NCBI GenBank assembly: GCA_947623455.1
Contig: OX392528.1
Location: 47,820,322-47,884,321, forward strand
DNA length: 64,000 bases
From: Mimachlamys varia
Taxonomy: Eukaryota > Mollusca > Bivalvia > Pectinida > Pectinidae
Direction: 5' to 3'
This document shows, one piece after another, positions 1 to 12,225 of this stretch (position 1 is its first letter; each line of letters opens with the position of its first letter). A program made the translations under genes and the position numbers. Under the pieces are notes generated by a model. The model was given only the letters and a program-made list of their open reading frames with translations, was not told the origin of the DNA and did no database searches.

Positions 1-3000
1 ATGAAACATAGGAAATACAAGACGACATACTCCAGAGGTAGGTAACTTATATACGGATTAAATTAAAATGGAACATAGGAAATAAAAGACGACATACTCC
101 AGAGGTAGGTGTTTTAAATACGGATTAAATTAAAGTGACTAAAGGGAAATATATGACGACATACTGCAAAGGTAGGTGTTTTATATACGGATTGAATTAA
201 GATATAACATGGGAAATAAAAGACGACATACTCCAGAGGTAGGTGTTTTATATACGGATTAAATTAAAGTGACAAAAGGGAAATACAAGACGACATACTC
301 CAGAGGTAGGTATTTTATATACGGATTGAATTAAGATATAACATGGGAAATAAAAGACGACATACTCCAGAAGTATGTGTTTTATATACGTATTAAATTA
401 AAATGAAACATAAGAAATAAAAGACGACATACTCCAGAGGTAGGTAACTTATATACGGATTAAATTAAAATGAAACATAGTAAATAAAAGACGACATACT
501 CCAGAGGTAGGAGTTTGATATACGGATTAAATTAAAGTGACAAAAGAGAAATATATGACGAAATACTCCAGAGGTAGGTGTTTTATATAAAGATTGAATT
601 AAGATGAAAGATAGGAAACAAAAGACGACATACTCAAGAGGTAGGTGTTTTATATACGGATTGAATTAAAATGAAACATAGGAAATAAAAGAGGACATAC
701 TCAAGAGGTAGGTGTTTTATATACGGATTAAATTAAAGTGACACATGGGAAATACAAGACGACATACTCCAGAGGTAGGTAACGTATATACGGATTACAT
801 TAAAATGAAAGATAGGAAATAAAAGACGACATACTCCAGAGGTAGGTGTTTTAAATACGGATTAAATTAAAGTGACAAAAGGGAAATATATGACGACATA
901 CTCCAAAGGTAGGTGATTTATATACGGATTGAATTAAGATATAACATGGGAAATAAAAGACGACATACTCCAGAGGTAGGTGTTTTATATACGGATTAAA
1001 TTAAGATATAACATGGGAAATAAAAGACGACATACTCCAGAGGTAGGTGTTTTATATACGGAGTGAAATAAAATGAAACATAGGAAATAAAAGACGACAT
1101 ACTCCAGAGGTAGGTATCTTGTATACGGATTAAATTAAAATGAAACATAGGAAATAAAAGACGACATACTCCAGAGGTAGGTGTTTTAAATACGGATTAA
1201 ATTAAGATGAAACATAGGAAATCCAAAACGACATACTCCAGAGGTAGGTGTTTGATATTCGGAATAAATTAAAGTGACAAAAGGGAAATATATGACGACA
1301 TACTCCAGAGGTAGGTGTTTTATATAAAGATTGAATTAAGATGAAAGATAGGAAATAAAAGACGACATACTCCAGAGGTAGGTGTTTTATATACGGATTA
1401 AATTAAAGTGACACAAGGGAAATACAAGACGACATACTCCAGAGGTAGGTATTTTATATACGGATTAAATTCAAATGAAACATAGGAAATACAAGACGAC
1501 ATACTCCAGAGGTAGGTAACTTATATACGGATTAAATTAAAATGGAACATAGGAAATAAAAGACGACATACTCCAGAGGTAGGTGTTTTAAATACGGATT
1601 AAATTAAAGTGACTAAAGGGAAATATATGACGACATACTGCAAAGGTAGGTGTTTTATATACGGATTGAATTAAGATATAACATGGGAAATAAAAGACGA
1701 CATACTCCAGAGGTAGGTGTTTTATATACGGATTAAATTAAAGTGACAAAAGGGAAATACAAGACGACATACTCCAGAGGTAGGTATTTTATATACGGAT
1801 TGAATTAAGATATAACATGGGAAATAAAAGACGACATACTCCAGAGGTAGGCATTTTATATACGGATTAAATTCAAATGAAACATAGGAAATACAAGACG
1901 ACATACTCCAGAGGTAGGTAACGTATATACGGATTACATTAAAATGAAACATAGGAAATAAAAGACGACATACTCCAGAGGTAGGTGTTTTAAATACGGA
2001 TTAAATTAAAGTGACAAAAGGGAAATCTATGACGACATACTCCAAAGGTAGGTGATTTATATACGGATTGAATTAAGATATAACATGGGAAATAAAAGAC
2101 GACATACTCCAGAGGTAGGTGTTTTATATACGGATTAAATTAAAGTGACAAAAGGGAAATACAAGACGACATACTCCAGAGGTAGGTATTTTATATACGG
2201 ATTTAATTAAGATATAACATGGGAAATAAAAGACGACATACTCCAGAGGTAGGTGTTTTATATACTGAGTGAATTAAGATGAAACATGGGAAATCCATGA
2301 CGACATACTCCAGAAGTATGTGTTTTATATACGTATTAAATTAAAATGAAACATAGGAAATAAAAGACGACATACTCCAGAGGTAGGTAACTTATATACG
2401 GATTAAATCAAAATGAAAAATAGGAAATAAAAGACGACATACTCCAGAGGTAGGTGTTTTAAATACGGATTAAATTAAAGTGACACAAGGGAAATATATG
2501 ACGACATACTCCAGAGGTAGGTGTTTTATATAAAGATTGAATTAAGATGAAAGATAGGAAATAAAAGACGACATACTCCAGAGGTAGGTGTTTTATATAC
2601 GGATTAAATTAAAGTCACAAAAGGGAAATACAAGACGACATACTCCAGAGGTAGGCATTTTATATACGGATTAAATTCAAATGAAACATAGGAAATACAA
2701 GACGACATACTCCAGAGGTAGGTAACTTATATACGGATTAAATTAAAATGGAACATAGGAAATAAAAGACAACATACTCCAGAGGTAGGTGTTTTAAATA
2801 CGGATTAAATTAAAGTGACACAAGGGAAATATATGACGACATACTCCAAAGGTAGGTGATTTATATACGGATTGAATTAAGATATAACATGGGAAATAAA
2901 AGACGACATACTCCAGAGGTAGGTGTTTTATATACGGATTAAATTAAAGTGACAAAAGGGAAATACAAGACGACATACTCCAAAGTAGGTATTTTATATA

Positions 3001-6000
3001 CGGATTTAATTAAGATATAACATGGGAAATAAAAGACGACATACTCCAGAGGTAGGTGTTTTATATACGGAGTGAATTAAGATGAAACATGGGAAATCTA
3101 TGACGACATACTCCAGAAGTATGTGTTTTATATACGTATTAAATTAAAATGAAACATAAGAAATAAAAGACGACATACTCCAGAGGTAGGTAACTTATAT
3201 ACGGATTGAATTAAGATATAACATAGGAAATAAAAGACGACATACTCCAGAGGTAGGAGTTTGATATACGGATTAAATGAAAGTGACAAAAGAGAAATAT
3301 ATGACGACATACTCCAGAGGTAGGTGTTTTATATAAAGATTGAATTAAGATGAAAGATAGGAAATAAAAGACGACATACTCCAGAGGTAGGTGTTTGATA
3401 TACGGATTAAATTAAAGTCACAAAAGGGAAATATATGACGATATACCCGAGAGGTAGGTGTTTTATATACGGATTAAATGAAGATGAAACATAGGAAATC
3501 CAAAACGACATACTCCAGAGGTAGGTGTTTGATATTCGGAATAAATTAAAGTGACAAAAGGGAAATATATGACGACATACTCCAGAGGCAGGTGTTTTAT
3601 ATACGGATTAAATTAAGATATAACATGGGAAATAAAAGACGACATACTCCAGAAGTAGGTGTTTTATATAAAGATTGAATTAAGATGAAAGATAGGAAAT
3701 AAAAGAGGACATACTCAAGAGGTAGGTGTTTTATATACGGATTAAATTAAAGTGACACAAGGGAAATACAAGACGACATACTCCACAGGTAGGTAACGTA
3801 TATACGGATTACATTAAAATGAAACATAGGAAATAAAAGACGACATACTCCAGAGGTAGGTGTTTTAAATACGGATTAAATTAAGATGAAACATAGGAAA
3901 TAAAAGACGACATACTCCAGAGGTAGGTGTTTTAAATACGGATTAAATTAAAGTGACAAAAGGGAAATATATGACGACATACTCCAAAGGTAGGTGATTT
4001 ATATACGGATTGAATTAAGATATAACATGGGAAATAAAAGACGACATACTCCAGAGGTAGTTGTTTTATATACGGATTAAATTAAGATATAACATGGGAA
4101 ATAAAAGACGACATACTCCAGAGGTAGTTGTTTTAAATACGGATTAAATTAAGATGAAACATAGGAAATAAAAGACGACATACTCCAGAGGTAGGTGTTT
4201 GATATACGGACTAAATTAAAGTCACAAAATGGAAATATATGACGACATACTCCAGAGGTAGGTGTTTTATATACGGATTGAAATACGATGAATCATGGGA
4301 AATACAGTACCACATACTCCAGAGGTAGGTGTTTTAAATACGGATTAAATTAAGATGAAACATAGGAAATCCAAAACGACATACTCCAGAGGTAGGTGTT
4401 TGATATTCGGAATAAATTAAAGTGACAAAAGGGAAATATATGACGACATACTCCAGAGGTAGGTGTTTTATATAAAGATTGAATTAAGATGAAAGATAGG
4501 AAATAAAAGACGACATACTCCAGAGGTAGGTGTTTTATATACGGATTAAATTAAAGTGACACAAGGGAAATACAAGACGACATACTCCAGAGGTAGGTAT
4601 TTTATATACGGATTAAATTCAAATGAAACATAGGAAATACAAGACGACATACTCCAGAGGTAGGTAACTTATATACGGATTAAATTAAAATGGAACATAG
4701 GAAATAAAAGACGACATACTCCAGAGGTAGGTGTTTTAAATACGGATTAAATTAAAGTGACTAAAGGGAAATATATGACGACATACTGCAAAGGTAGGTG
4801 TTTTATATACGGATTGAATTAAGATATAACATGGGAAATAAAAGACGACATACTCCAGAGGTAGGTGTTTTATATACGGATTAAATTAAAGTGACAAAAG
4901 GGAAATACAAGACGACATACTCCAGAGGTAGGTATTTTATATACGGATTGAATTAAGATATAACATGGGAAATAAAAGACGACATACTCCAGAAGTATGT
5001 GTTTTATATACGTATTAAATTAAAATGAAACATAAGAAATAAAAGACGACATACTCCAGAGGTAGGTAACTTATATACGGATTAAATTAAAATGAAACAT
5101 AGTAAATAAAAGACGACATACTCCAGAGGTAGGAGTTTGATATACGGATTAAATTAAAGTGACAAAAGAGAAATATATGACGAAATACTCCAGAGGTAGG
5201 TGTTTTATATAAAGATTGAATTAAGATGAAAGATAGGAAACAAAAGACGACATACTCAAGAGGTAGGTGTTTTATATACGGATTGAATTAAAATGAAACA
5301 TAGGAAATAAAAGAGGACATACTCAAGAGGTAGGTGTTTTATATACGGATTAAATTAAAGTGACACATGGGAAATACAAGACGACATACTCCAGAGGTAG
5401 GTAACGTATATACGGATTACATTAAAATGAAAGATAGGAAATAAAAGACGACATACTCCAGAGGTAGGTGTTTTAAATACGGATTAAATTAAAGTGACAA
5501 AAGGGAAATATATGACGACATACTCCAAAGGTAGGTGATTTATATACGGATTGAATTAAGATATAACATGGGAAATAAAAGACGACATACTCCAGAGGTA
5601 GGTGTTTTATATACGGATTAAATTAAGATATAACATGGGAAATAAAAGACGACATACTCCAGAGGTAGGTGTTTTATATACGGAGTGAAATAAAATGAAA
5701 CATAGGAAATAAAAGACGACATACTCCAGAGGTAGGTATCTTGTATACGGATTAAATTAAAATGAAACATAGGAAATAAAAGACGACATACTCCAGAGGT
5801 AGGTGTTTTAAATACGGATTAAATTAAGATGAAACATAGGAAATCCAAAACGACATACTCCAGAGGTAGGTGTTTGATATTCGGAATAAATTAAAGTGAC
5901 AAAAGGGAAATATATGACGACATACTCCAGAGGTAGGTGTTTTATATAAAGATTGAATTAAGATGAAAGATAGGAAATAAAAGACGACATACTCCAGAGG

Positions 6001-9000
6001 TAGGTGTTTTATATACGGATTAAATTAAAGTGACACAAGGGAAATACAAGACGACATACTCCAGAGGTAGGTATTTTATATACGGATTAAATTCAAATGA
6101 AACATAGGAAATACAAGACGACATACTCCAGAGGTAGGTAACTTATATACGGATTAAATTAAAATGGAACATAGGAAATAAAAGACGACATACTCCAGAG
6201 GTAGGTGTTTTAAATACGGATTAAATTAAAGTGACTAAAGGGAAATATATGACGACATACTGCAAAGGTAGGTGTTTTATATACGGATTGAATTAAGATA
6301 TAACATGGGAAATAAAAGACGACATACTCCAGAGGTAGGTGTTTTATATACGGATTAAATTAAAGTGACAAAAGGGAAATACAAGACGACATACTCCAGA
6401 GGTAGGTATTTTATATACGGATTGAATTAAGATATAACATGGGAAATAAAAGACGACATACTCCAGAGGTAGGCATTTTATATACGGATTAAATTCAAAT
6501 GAAACATAGGAAATACAAGACGACATACTCCAGAGGTAGGTAACGTATATACGGATTACATTAAAATGAAACATAGGAAATAAAAGACGACATACTCCAG
6601 AGGTAGGTGTTTTAAATACGGATTAAATTAAAGTGACAAAAGGGAAATCTATGACGACATACTCCAAAGGTAGGTGATTTATATACGGATTGAATTAAGA
6701 TATAACATGGGAAATAAAAGACGACATACTCCAGAGGTAGGTGTTTTATATACGGATTAAATTAAAGTGACAAAAGGGAAATACAAGACGACATACTCCA
6801 GAGGTAGGTATTTTATATACGGATTTAATTAAGATATAACATGGGAAATAAAAGACGACATACTCCAGAGGTAGGTGTTTTATATACTGAGTGAATTAAG
6901 ATGAAACATGGGAAATCCATGACGACATACTCCAGAAGTATGTGTTTTATATACGTATTAAATTAAAATGAAACATAGGAAATAAAAGACGACATACTCC
7001 AGAGGTAGGTAACTTATATACGGATTAAATCAAAATGAAAAATAGGAAATAAAAGACGACATACTCCAGAGGTAGGTGTTTTAAATACGGATTAAATTAA
7101 AGTGACACAAGGGAAATATATGACGACATACTCCAACGGTAGGTGTTTTACATACGGATTGAATTAAGATGAAACATAGGAAATCCATAACGACATACTC
7201 CAGAGGTAGGTGTTTGATATACGGATTAAATTAAAGTCACAAAAGGGAAATATATGACGACATACTCGAGAGGTAGGTGTTTTATATACGGATTAAATGA
7301 AGATGAAACATGGGAAATAAAAGACGACATACTCCAGAGGTAGGTGTTTTAAATACGGATGAAATTAACGTGACACAAGGGATATACAAGACGACATACT
7401 CCACAGGTTGGTATTTTATATACGGATTGAATGAAGATTAAATATAAGAAATACAGGACCACATACTCTAGAGGTAGGTGTTTTATATACGGATTGAATT
7501 AAAGTGACACAAGGGAAATATATAACGACATACTCTAGAGGTAGGTGTTTTATATACGGATTGAATTAAGATATAACATGGGAAATAAAAGACGACATAC
7601 TCCAGAGGTAGGTGTTTTATATACGGAGTGAAATAAAATGAAACATAGGAAATAAAAGACGACATACTCCAGAGGTAGGTATCTTATATACGGATTAAAT
7701 TAAAATGAAACATAGGAAATAAAAGACGACATACTCCAGAGGTAGGTGTTTTAAATACGGATTAAATTAAGATGAAACATAGGAAATAAAAGACGACATA
7801 CTCCAGAGGTAGGTGTTTGATATACGGACTAAATTAAAGTCACAAAATGGAAATATATGACGACATACTCCAGAGGTAGGTGTTTTATATACGGATTGAA
7901 ATACGATGAATCATGGGAAATACAGTACCACATACTCCAGAGGTAGGTGTTTTAAATACGGATTAAATTAAGATGAAACATAGGAAATCCAAAACGACAT
8001 ACTCCAGAGGTAGGTGTTTGATATTCGGAATAAATTAAAGTGACAAAAGGGAAATATATGACGACATACTCCAGAGGTAGGTGTTTTATATAAAGATTGA
8101 ATTAAGATGAAAGATAGGAAATAAAAGACGACATACTCCAGAGGTAGGTGTTTTATATACGGATTAAATTAAAGTCACAAAAGGGAAATACAAGACGACA
8201 TACTCCAGAGGTAGGCATTTTATATACGGATTAAATTCAAATGAAACATAGGAAATACAAGACGACATACTCCAGAGGTAGGTAACTTATATACGGATTA
8301 AATTAAAATGGAACATAGGAAATAAAAGACAACATACTCCAGAGGTAGGTGTTTTAAATACGGATTAAATTAAAGTGACACAAGGGAAATATATGACGAC
8401 ATACTCCAAAGGTAGGTGATTTATATACGGATTGAATTAAGATATAACATGGGAAATAAAAGACGACATACTCCAGAGGTAGGTGTTTTATATACGGATT
8501 AAATTAAAGTGACAAAAGGGAAATACAAGACGACATACTCCAAAGTAGGTATTTTATATACGGATTTAATTAAGATATAACATGGGAAATAAAAGACGAC
8601 ATACTCCAGAGGTAGGTGTTTTATATACGGAGTGAATTAAGATGAAACATGGGAAATCTATGACGACATACTCCAGAAGTATGTGTTTTATATACGTATT
8701 AAATTAAAATGAAACATAAGAAATAAAAGACGACATACTCCAGAGGTAGGTAACTTATATACGGATTGAATTAAGATATAACATAGGAAATAAAAGACGA
8801 CATACTCCAGAGGTAGGAGTTTGATATACGGATTAAATGAAAGTGACAAAAGAGAAATATATGACGACATACTCCAGAGGTAGGTGTTTTATATAAAGAT
8901 TGAATTAAGATGAAAGATAGGAAATAAAAGACGACATACTCCAGAGGTAGGTGTTTGATATACGGATTAAATTAAAGTCACAAAAGGGAAATATATGACG

Positions 9001-9981
9001 ATATACCCGAGAGGTAGGTGTTTTATATACGGATTAAATGAAGATGAAACATAGGAAATCCAAAACGACATACTCCAGAGGTAGGTGTTTGATATTCGGA
9101 ATAAATTAAAGTGACAAAAGGGAAATATATGACGACATACTCCAGAGGCAGGTGTTTTATATACGGATTAAATTAAGATATAACATGGGAAATAAAAGAC
9201 GACATACTCCAGAGGTAGGTATTTTATATACGGATTAAATTAAAATGAAACATAGGACATAAAAGACGACATACTCCAGAGGTAGGTGTTTTATATACGG
9301 ATTAAATTAAAGTGACACAAGGGAAATATATGACGAAATACTCCAGAGGTAGGTGTTTTATATACGGATTAAATTAAAGTGACACAAGGGATTTATATGA
9401 CGACATACTCCAGAGGTAGGTATTTTATATACGGATTGAATGAAGATTAAATATGAGAAATACAGGACCACATACTCTAGAGGTAGGTGTTTTATATATG
9501 GATTGAATTAAAGTGACACAAGGGAAATAAATGACGACATACTCCAAAGGTAGGTGTTTTATATACGGATTGAATTAATATGAAACATAGGAAATATATG
9601 ACGACATACTCGAGAGGTAGGTGTTTTATATACGGAATGAATTAAGATGAAACATGGGAAATCCATGACAACATACTCCAGAAGTAGGTATTTTATATAC
9701 GGTTTGAATTAAGATGAAACATAGGAAATAAAAGACGACATACTCCTGAGGTAGTTGTTTTATATACGGATTAAATTAAGATGAAACATGGGAAATACAG
9801 GACCACATATTCCAGAGGTAGGTGTTTCATATACGGATAAAATTAAAGTGACATAAGAGAAATATATGACGACATACTCCAGAGGTATGTGTTTTATATA
9901 CGGATTGAATGAAGATCAAATATGGGAAATACATGACGGCATACTCCAGAGGTAGGTATTTTATATACGGATTATTTTAAG
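1..9981. repeat. 67-bp satellite array, about 149 monomers
   Basis: A monomer of about 67 bp recurs head to tail, anchored by GACGACATACTCCAGAGG followed by TAGGTGTTTTATATACGG. The second half of the monomer has three recurring forms: AAAGTGACAAAAGGG, AAGATATAACATGGG and AAAATGAAACATAGG. The unit is not a multiple of three, so the short minus-strand ORFs across the array are by-products. Larger blocks are themselves duplicated: the sequence from 1 to about 2500 recurs at 4623 to about 7130, an offset of 4622. The array ends abruptly at about 9981 where a retrotransposon begins, and diverged monomers resume at 15212. Confidence 0.95.
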
Positions 9982-9984
9982 ATA

Positions 9985-10621
9985 TTTTCTCTATTAAAAA
10001 CAACAAACCCAAAAATTTGGATATAAATGGCCGCAGCCTCATTTAATATGAAAAGTATACAACCTCAGAATATAGCGAGCAGGCTTATAAAATTTTATTA
10101 ATAATCAATTAAATTTATTTACTTTAATAAATTTAGTATGACAAGTACATGCAAAGACAAGAACCCATGCTAAATGTCTACCCGCAGGTACCGGACATAA
10201 AGCCCCTTGCCCTCTGACCTAGCAGAGTTTGCATGTACTTGTACCAGACCGAAACCACCTCTCGCAAGAGGAACCAACATCTCCAACATGGAGAAAACCA
10301 TAATCCTGCCCTTAGCTCCCAGGATATTCCGTGGCAAGCATTACAGGAATCAGGATTATTATATTTAGACTGAGCACTGCCCTGCCAGAAACTCCTAGGG
10401 TACCTCCTTAGCAAGTTTTAGTCCTCCAGGGTAAACCATAGCAAGACTATTGACAGAGCAGAGCACAGTCTAGTATAATTAAAAACCACCAAAATTAAAT
10501 ACATATTACACCAAAACTTATAATTATATGCCTGCCCGCCATATCCTGCCACTCGGATCTGTCTTTACAGATTCGCAATCCCACAGAAAACAAACCTGAG
10601 GTTGTATACAATCTTGTTACT
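9985..10621 (-). other. Non-coding 3' region of the YR element with inverted repeats
   Basis: This stretch follows the hydrolase ORF at the 3' end of the element. It contains a perfect 14-bp inverted pair: GTATACAACCTCAG at 10055-10068 and its complement at 10596-10609. A second pair is GACAAGTACATGCAAA at about 10140-10155 with its near-perfect complement at about 10229-10244. A 78-codon frame at 10178-10414 lies between these and has no recognisable domain. In this class of elements the 3' end carries repeats used to form the circular intermediate; whether these pairs serve that role is inference. Confidence 0.4.
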
Positions 10622-11202
10622 TCACTTGTAAATGCATTTTTCAGTAGACGATATGAAACATTCTATTGCTCCTTGTAATGAATTGAGGAAAATGGCATTA
10701 CCAACGGTATCAAGATGAACATTATCCTTTCTGAATAGACCCTTGCATGTATGTGTTATTTCAGGATGCTGAATAACCCTACCCCCAACATCTAATGCCG
10801 CAAGTCGGCCAAACCTGTTCACTCTTTTTCTTTTTCTTTCCATAGCTCCTACGTTGTCACAACCCCGATACGTAATTCTGGTCAAAATATCCGACCATAT
10901 AATGGTACAACCTGGCAACATTTCATGCAACATATTTATGTCGTGCCTAATACGGGCACACAGATCTCCAGTTGGGACAGACACTAAATCATTACCTCCT
11001 GCGTGTAGAATTAGGAAATCTGGTGGGGGTCTTATCGAAAGCAAGCGATTTAGGTCGTCCATCAAATCAAACCAGGACATGCCCCTGTGTCCTGCCCACC
11101 GAATTAAAACGCCTTTGTGCTTTAGCTTCAGATTAGTGTCCAAGAGGTATGTAGACATCCGTTGAGCCCAGTAAATTATAGATGACCCTACTATCCATAC
11201 AT
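10622..11202 (-). CDS. SGNH/GDSL-type hydrolase, third ORF of the YR retrotransposon
   Basis: The open frame holds the conserved blocks of an SGNH hydrolase: block I with the serine nucleophile in VWIVGSSIIYW, block III in LHAGGNDLVS, and the terminal Asp-His block in DNVHLDTVGN. Block I lies upstream of the first in-frame ATG (11156-11158), so starting there would delete the nucleophile. The frame is open upstream only to a TAA near 11220, with no ATG before block I. A 3' splice-site-like TTATTTCAG on the minus strand ends at about 11203, directly before the domain. I infer that this ORF is joined by splicing to an upstream exon or uses a non-ATG start. SGNH-type hydrolases are reported from some Ngaro-type elements; their role is unknown. 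Confidence 0.75.
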
Positions 11203-11313
11203 CTGAAATAACTTTGGTTGATTACTAAATGACTAAAAAAATTATGACGAGTTGCAAACAAAACTGTGAATATGGGCGAAGGGAGACAACTCTTATGAAA
11301 ATATATATGTTAA

Positions 11314-12225
11314 TCAAAATCGGATGTAGGTCTTATATGCAGGAGAACGCCATCGGCCTAACTGTCTGATTAAATCGTTAGGCACGCCTCTCATTGCCAG
11401 AGTCGTGGCCCCGCCAATTCTAAAAGAATGTGATTTAAAATTTCCGTGAGGAAGACCTAAACAAACAATGCATTTCCTTAGTACTGCGCTAAACTGATAT
11501 CTATTTAACGGTGTACCATTTTTATGTAAAAATAGGAGACCTGGACAGCTTGAACGTATGTGAAGGAAAGCCTTCATGTTTTCAATAGGACAAAGGGCAT
11601 TGCCGGGAATCTTAGAAATCACGACTGTAGATGATTTGGACAACTGATCCGTTTTTGATTGTCTTAAAATAATGATCATCTCCGTAACATCCTTACTTAT
11701 TTGAATATCTGATCTGAACAGTGGTCGGTGTGCCATTTTTTCTGAAGTATAAACTAATTCTCCGACCCGAAACAAGCCGAAAAATGCTAAGGAAAACACC
11801 GCTCTAAATAAGAGTAATTCATAATTACTGAAACAAACATGTGTTAGTTTATGATGGATCAAGAACAATTTATCATAAGTTATCGGAGCTCTGGTGTCTA
11901 TAGAAACCTTTAATCTTCTAAGACCCTCCACGGCTTTCCGTACAATAAAGCATGATGTTGGATCCTGCCAATTATTAACCTTATGTACATAACTAATTGC
12001 CGACAAGTATGAACTTACGGTAGAAGGGGCAGAGCCCTTCTGAGAGTGATAACAGATATACAGCAAAACATGCTCAATAGGAACAGGCCATACATGATCA
12101 AGTTTGATCATTTGTCTTGTGCGATAAAAAATATTCAATGCACACGAGTAAAGCGACTTCGTATTTTCGGACATACTGGCAGCTAAAAGTCGTCCAAGCT
12201 GAGACTGAAGATTGACCATAGCCAT
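11314..12225 (-). CDS. Tyrosine recombinase (phage-integrase family) of the YR retrotransposon
   Basis: This 303-codon ORF starts at ATG 12223-12225 and overlaps the upstream polyprotein ORF by 43 bp. The N-terminal part resembles a SAM-like core-binding domain (SENTKSLYSCALNIFYRTRQ, then VLLYICYHSQKGSAPSTVSS). The catalytic part shows the first arginine in FFGLFRVGELVYTSE, a lysine-bearing strand ILRQSKTDQ, the HxxR box in KSHSFRIGGATTLAM, then LGRWRS and the nucleophilic tyrosine in YKTYIRF at the extreme C terminus. In this family the enzyme integrates a circular DNA intermediate by site-specific strand exchange, so long target duplications are not expected. All catalytic residues appear present. 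Confidence 0.9.
   Translation of the reverse strand: MAMVNLQSQLGRLLAASMSENTKSLYSCALNIFYRTRQMIKLDHVWPVPIEHVLLYICYHSQKGSAPSTVSSYLSAISYVHKVNNWQDPTSCFIVRKAVEGLRRLKVSIDTRAPITYDKLFLIHHKLTHVCFSNYELLLFRAVFSLAFFGLFRVGELVYTSEKMAHRPLFRSDIQISKDVTEMIIILRQSKTDQLSKSSTVVISKIPGNALCPIENMKAFLHIRSSCPGLLFLHKNGTPLNRYQFSAVLRKCIVCLGLPHGNFKSHSFRIGGATTLAMRGVPNDLIRQLGRWRSPAYKTYIRF

Noticed and set aside
1722..8870. Minus-strand ORFs of 60-76 codons in the satellite, some identical
   Set aside because: They follow from repeat copies; the 67-bp period shifts the frame each unit and identical ORFs reflect block duplication, not conservation.
10178..10414. 78-codon ORF downstream of the hydrolase as a fourth retrotransposon gene
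   Set aside because: No domain is recognisable and it overlaps the inverted-repeat 3' region, so it is more likely non-coding.
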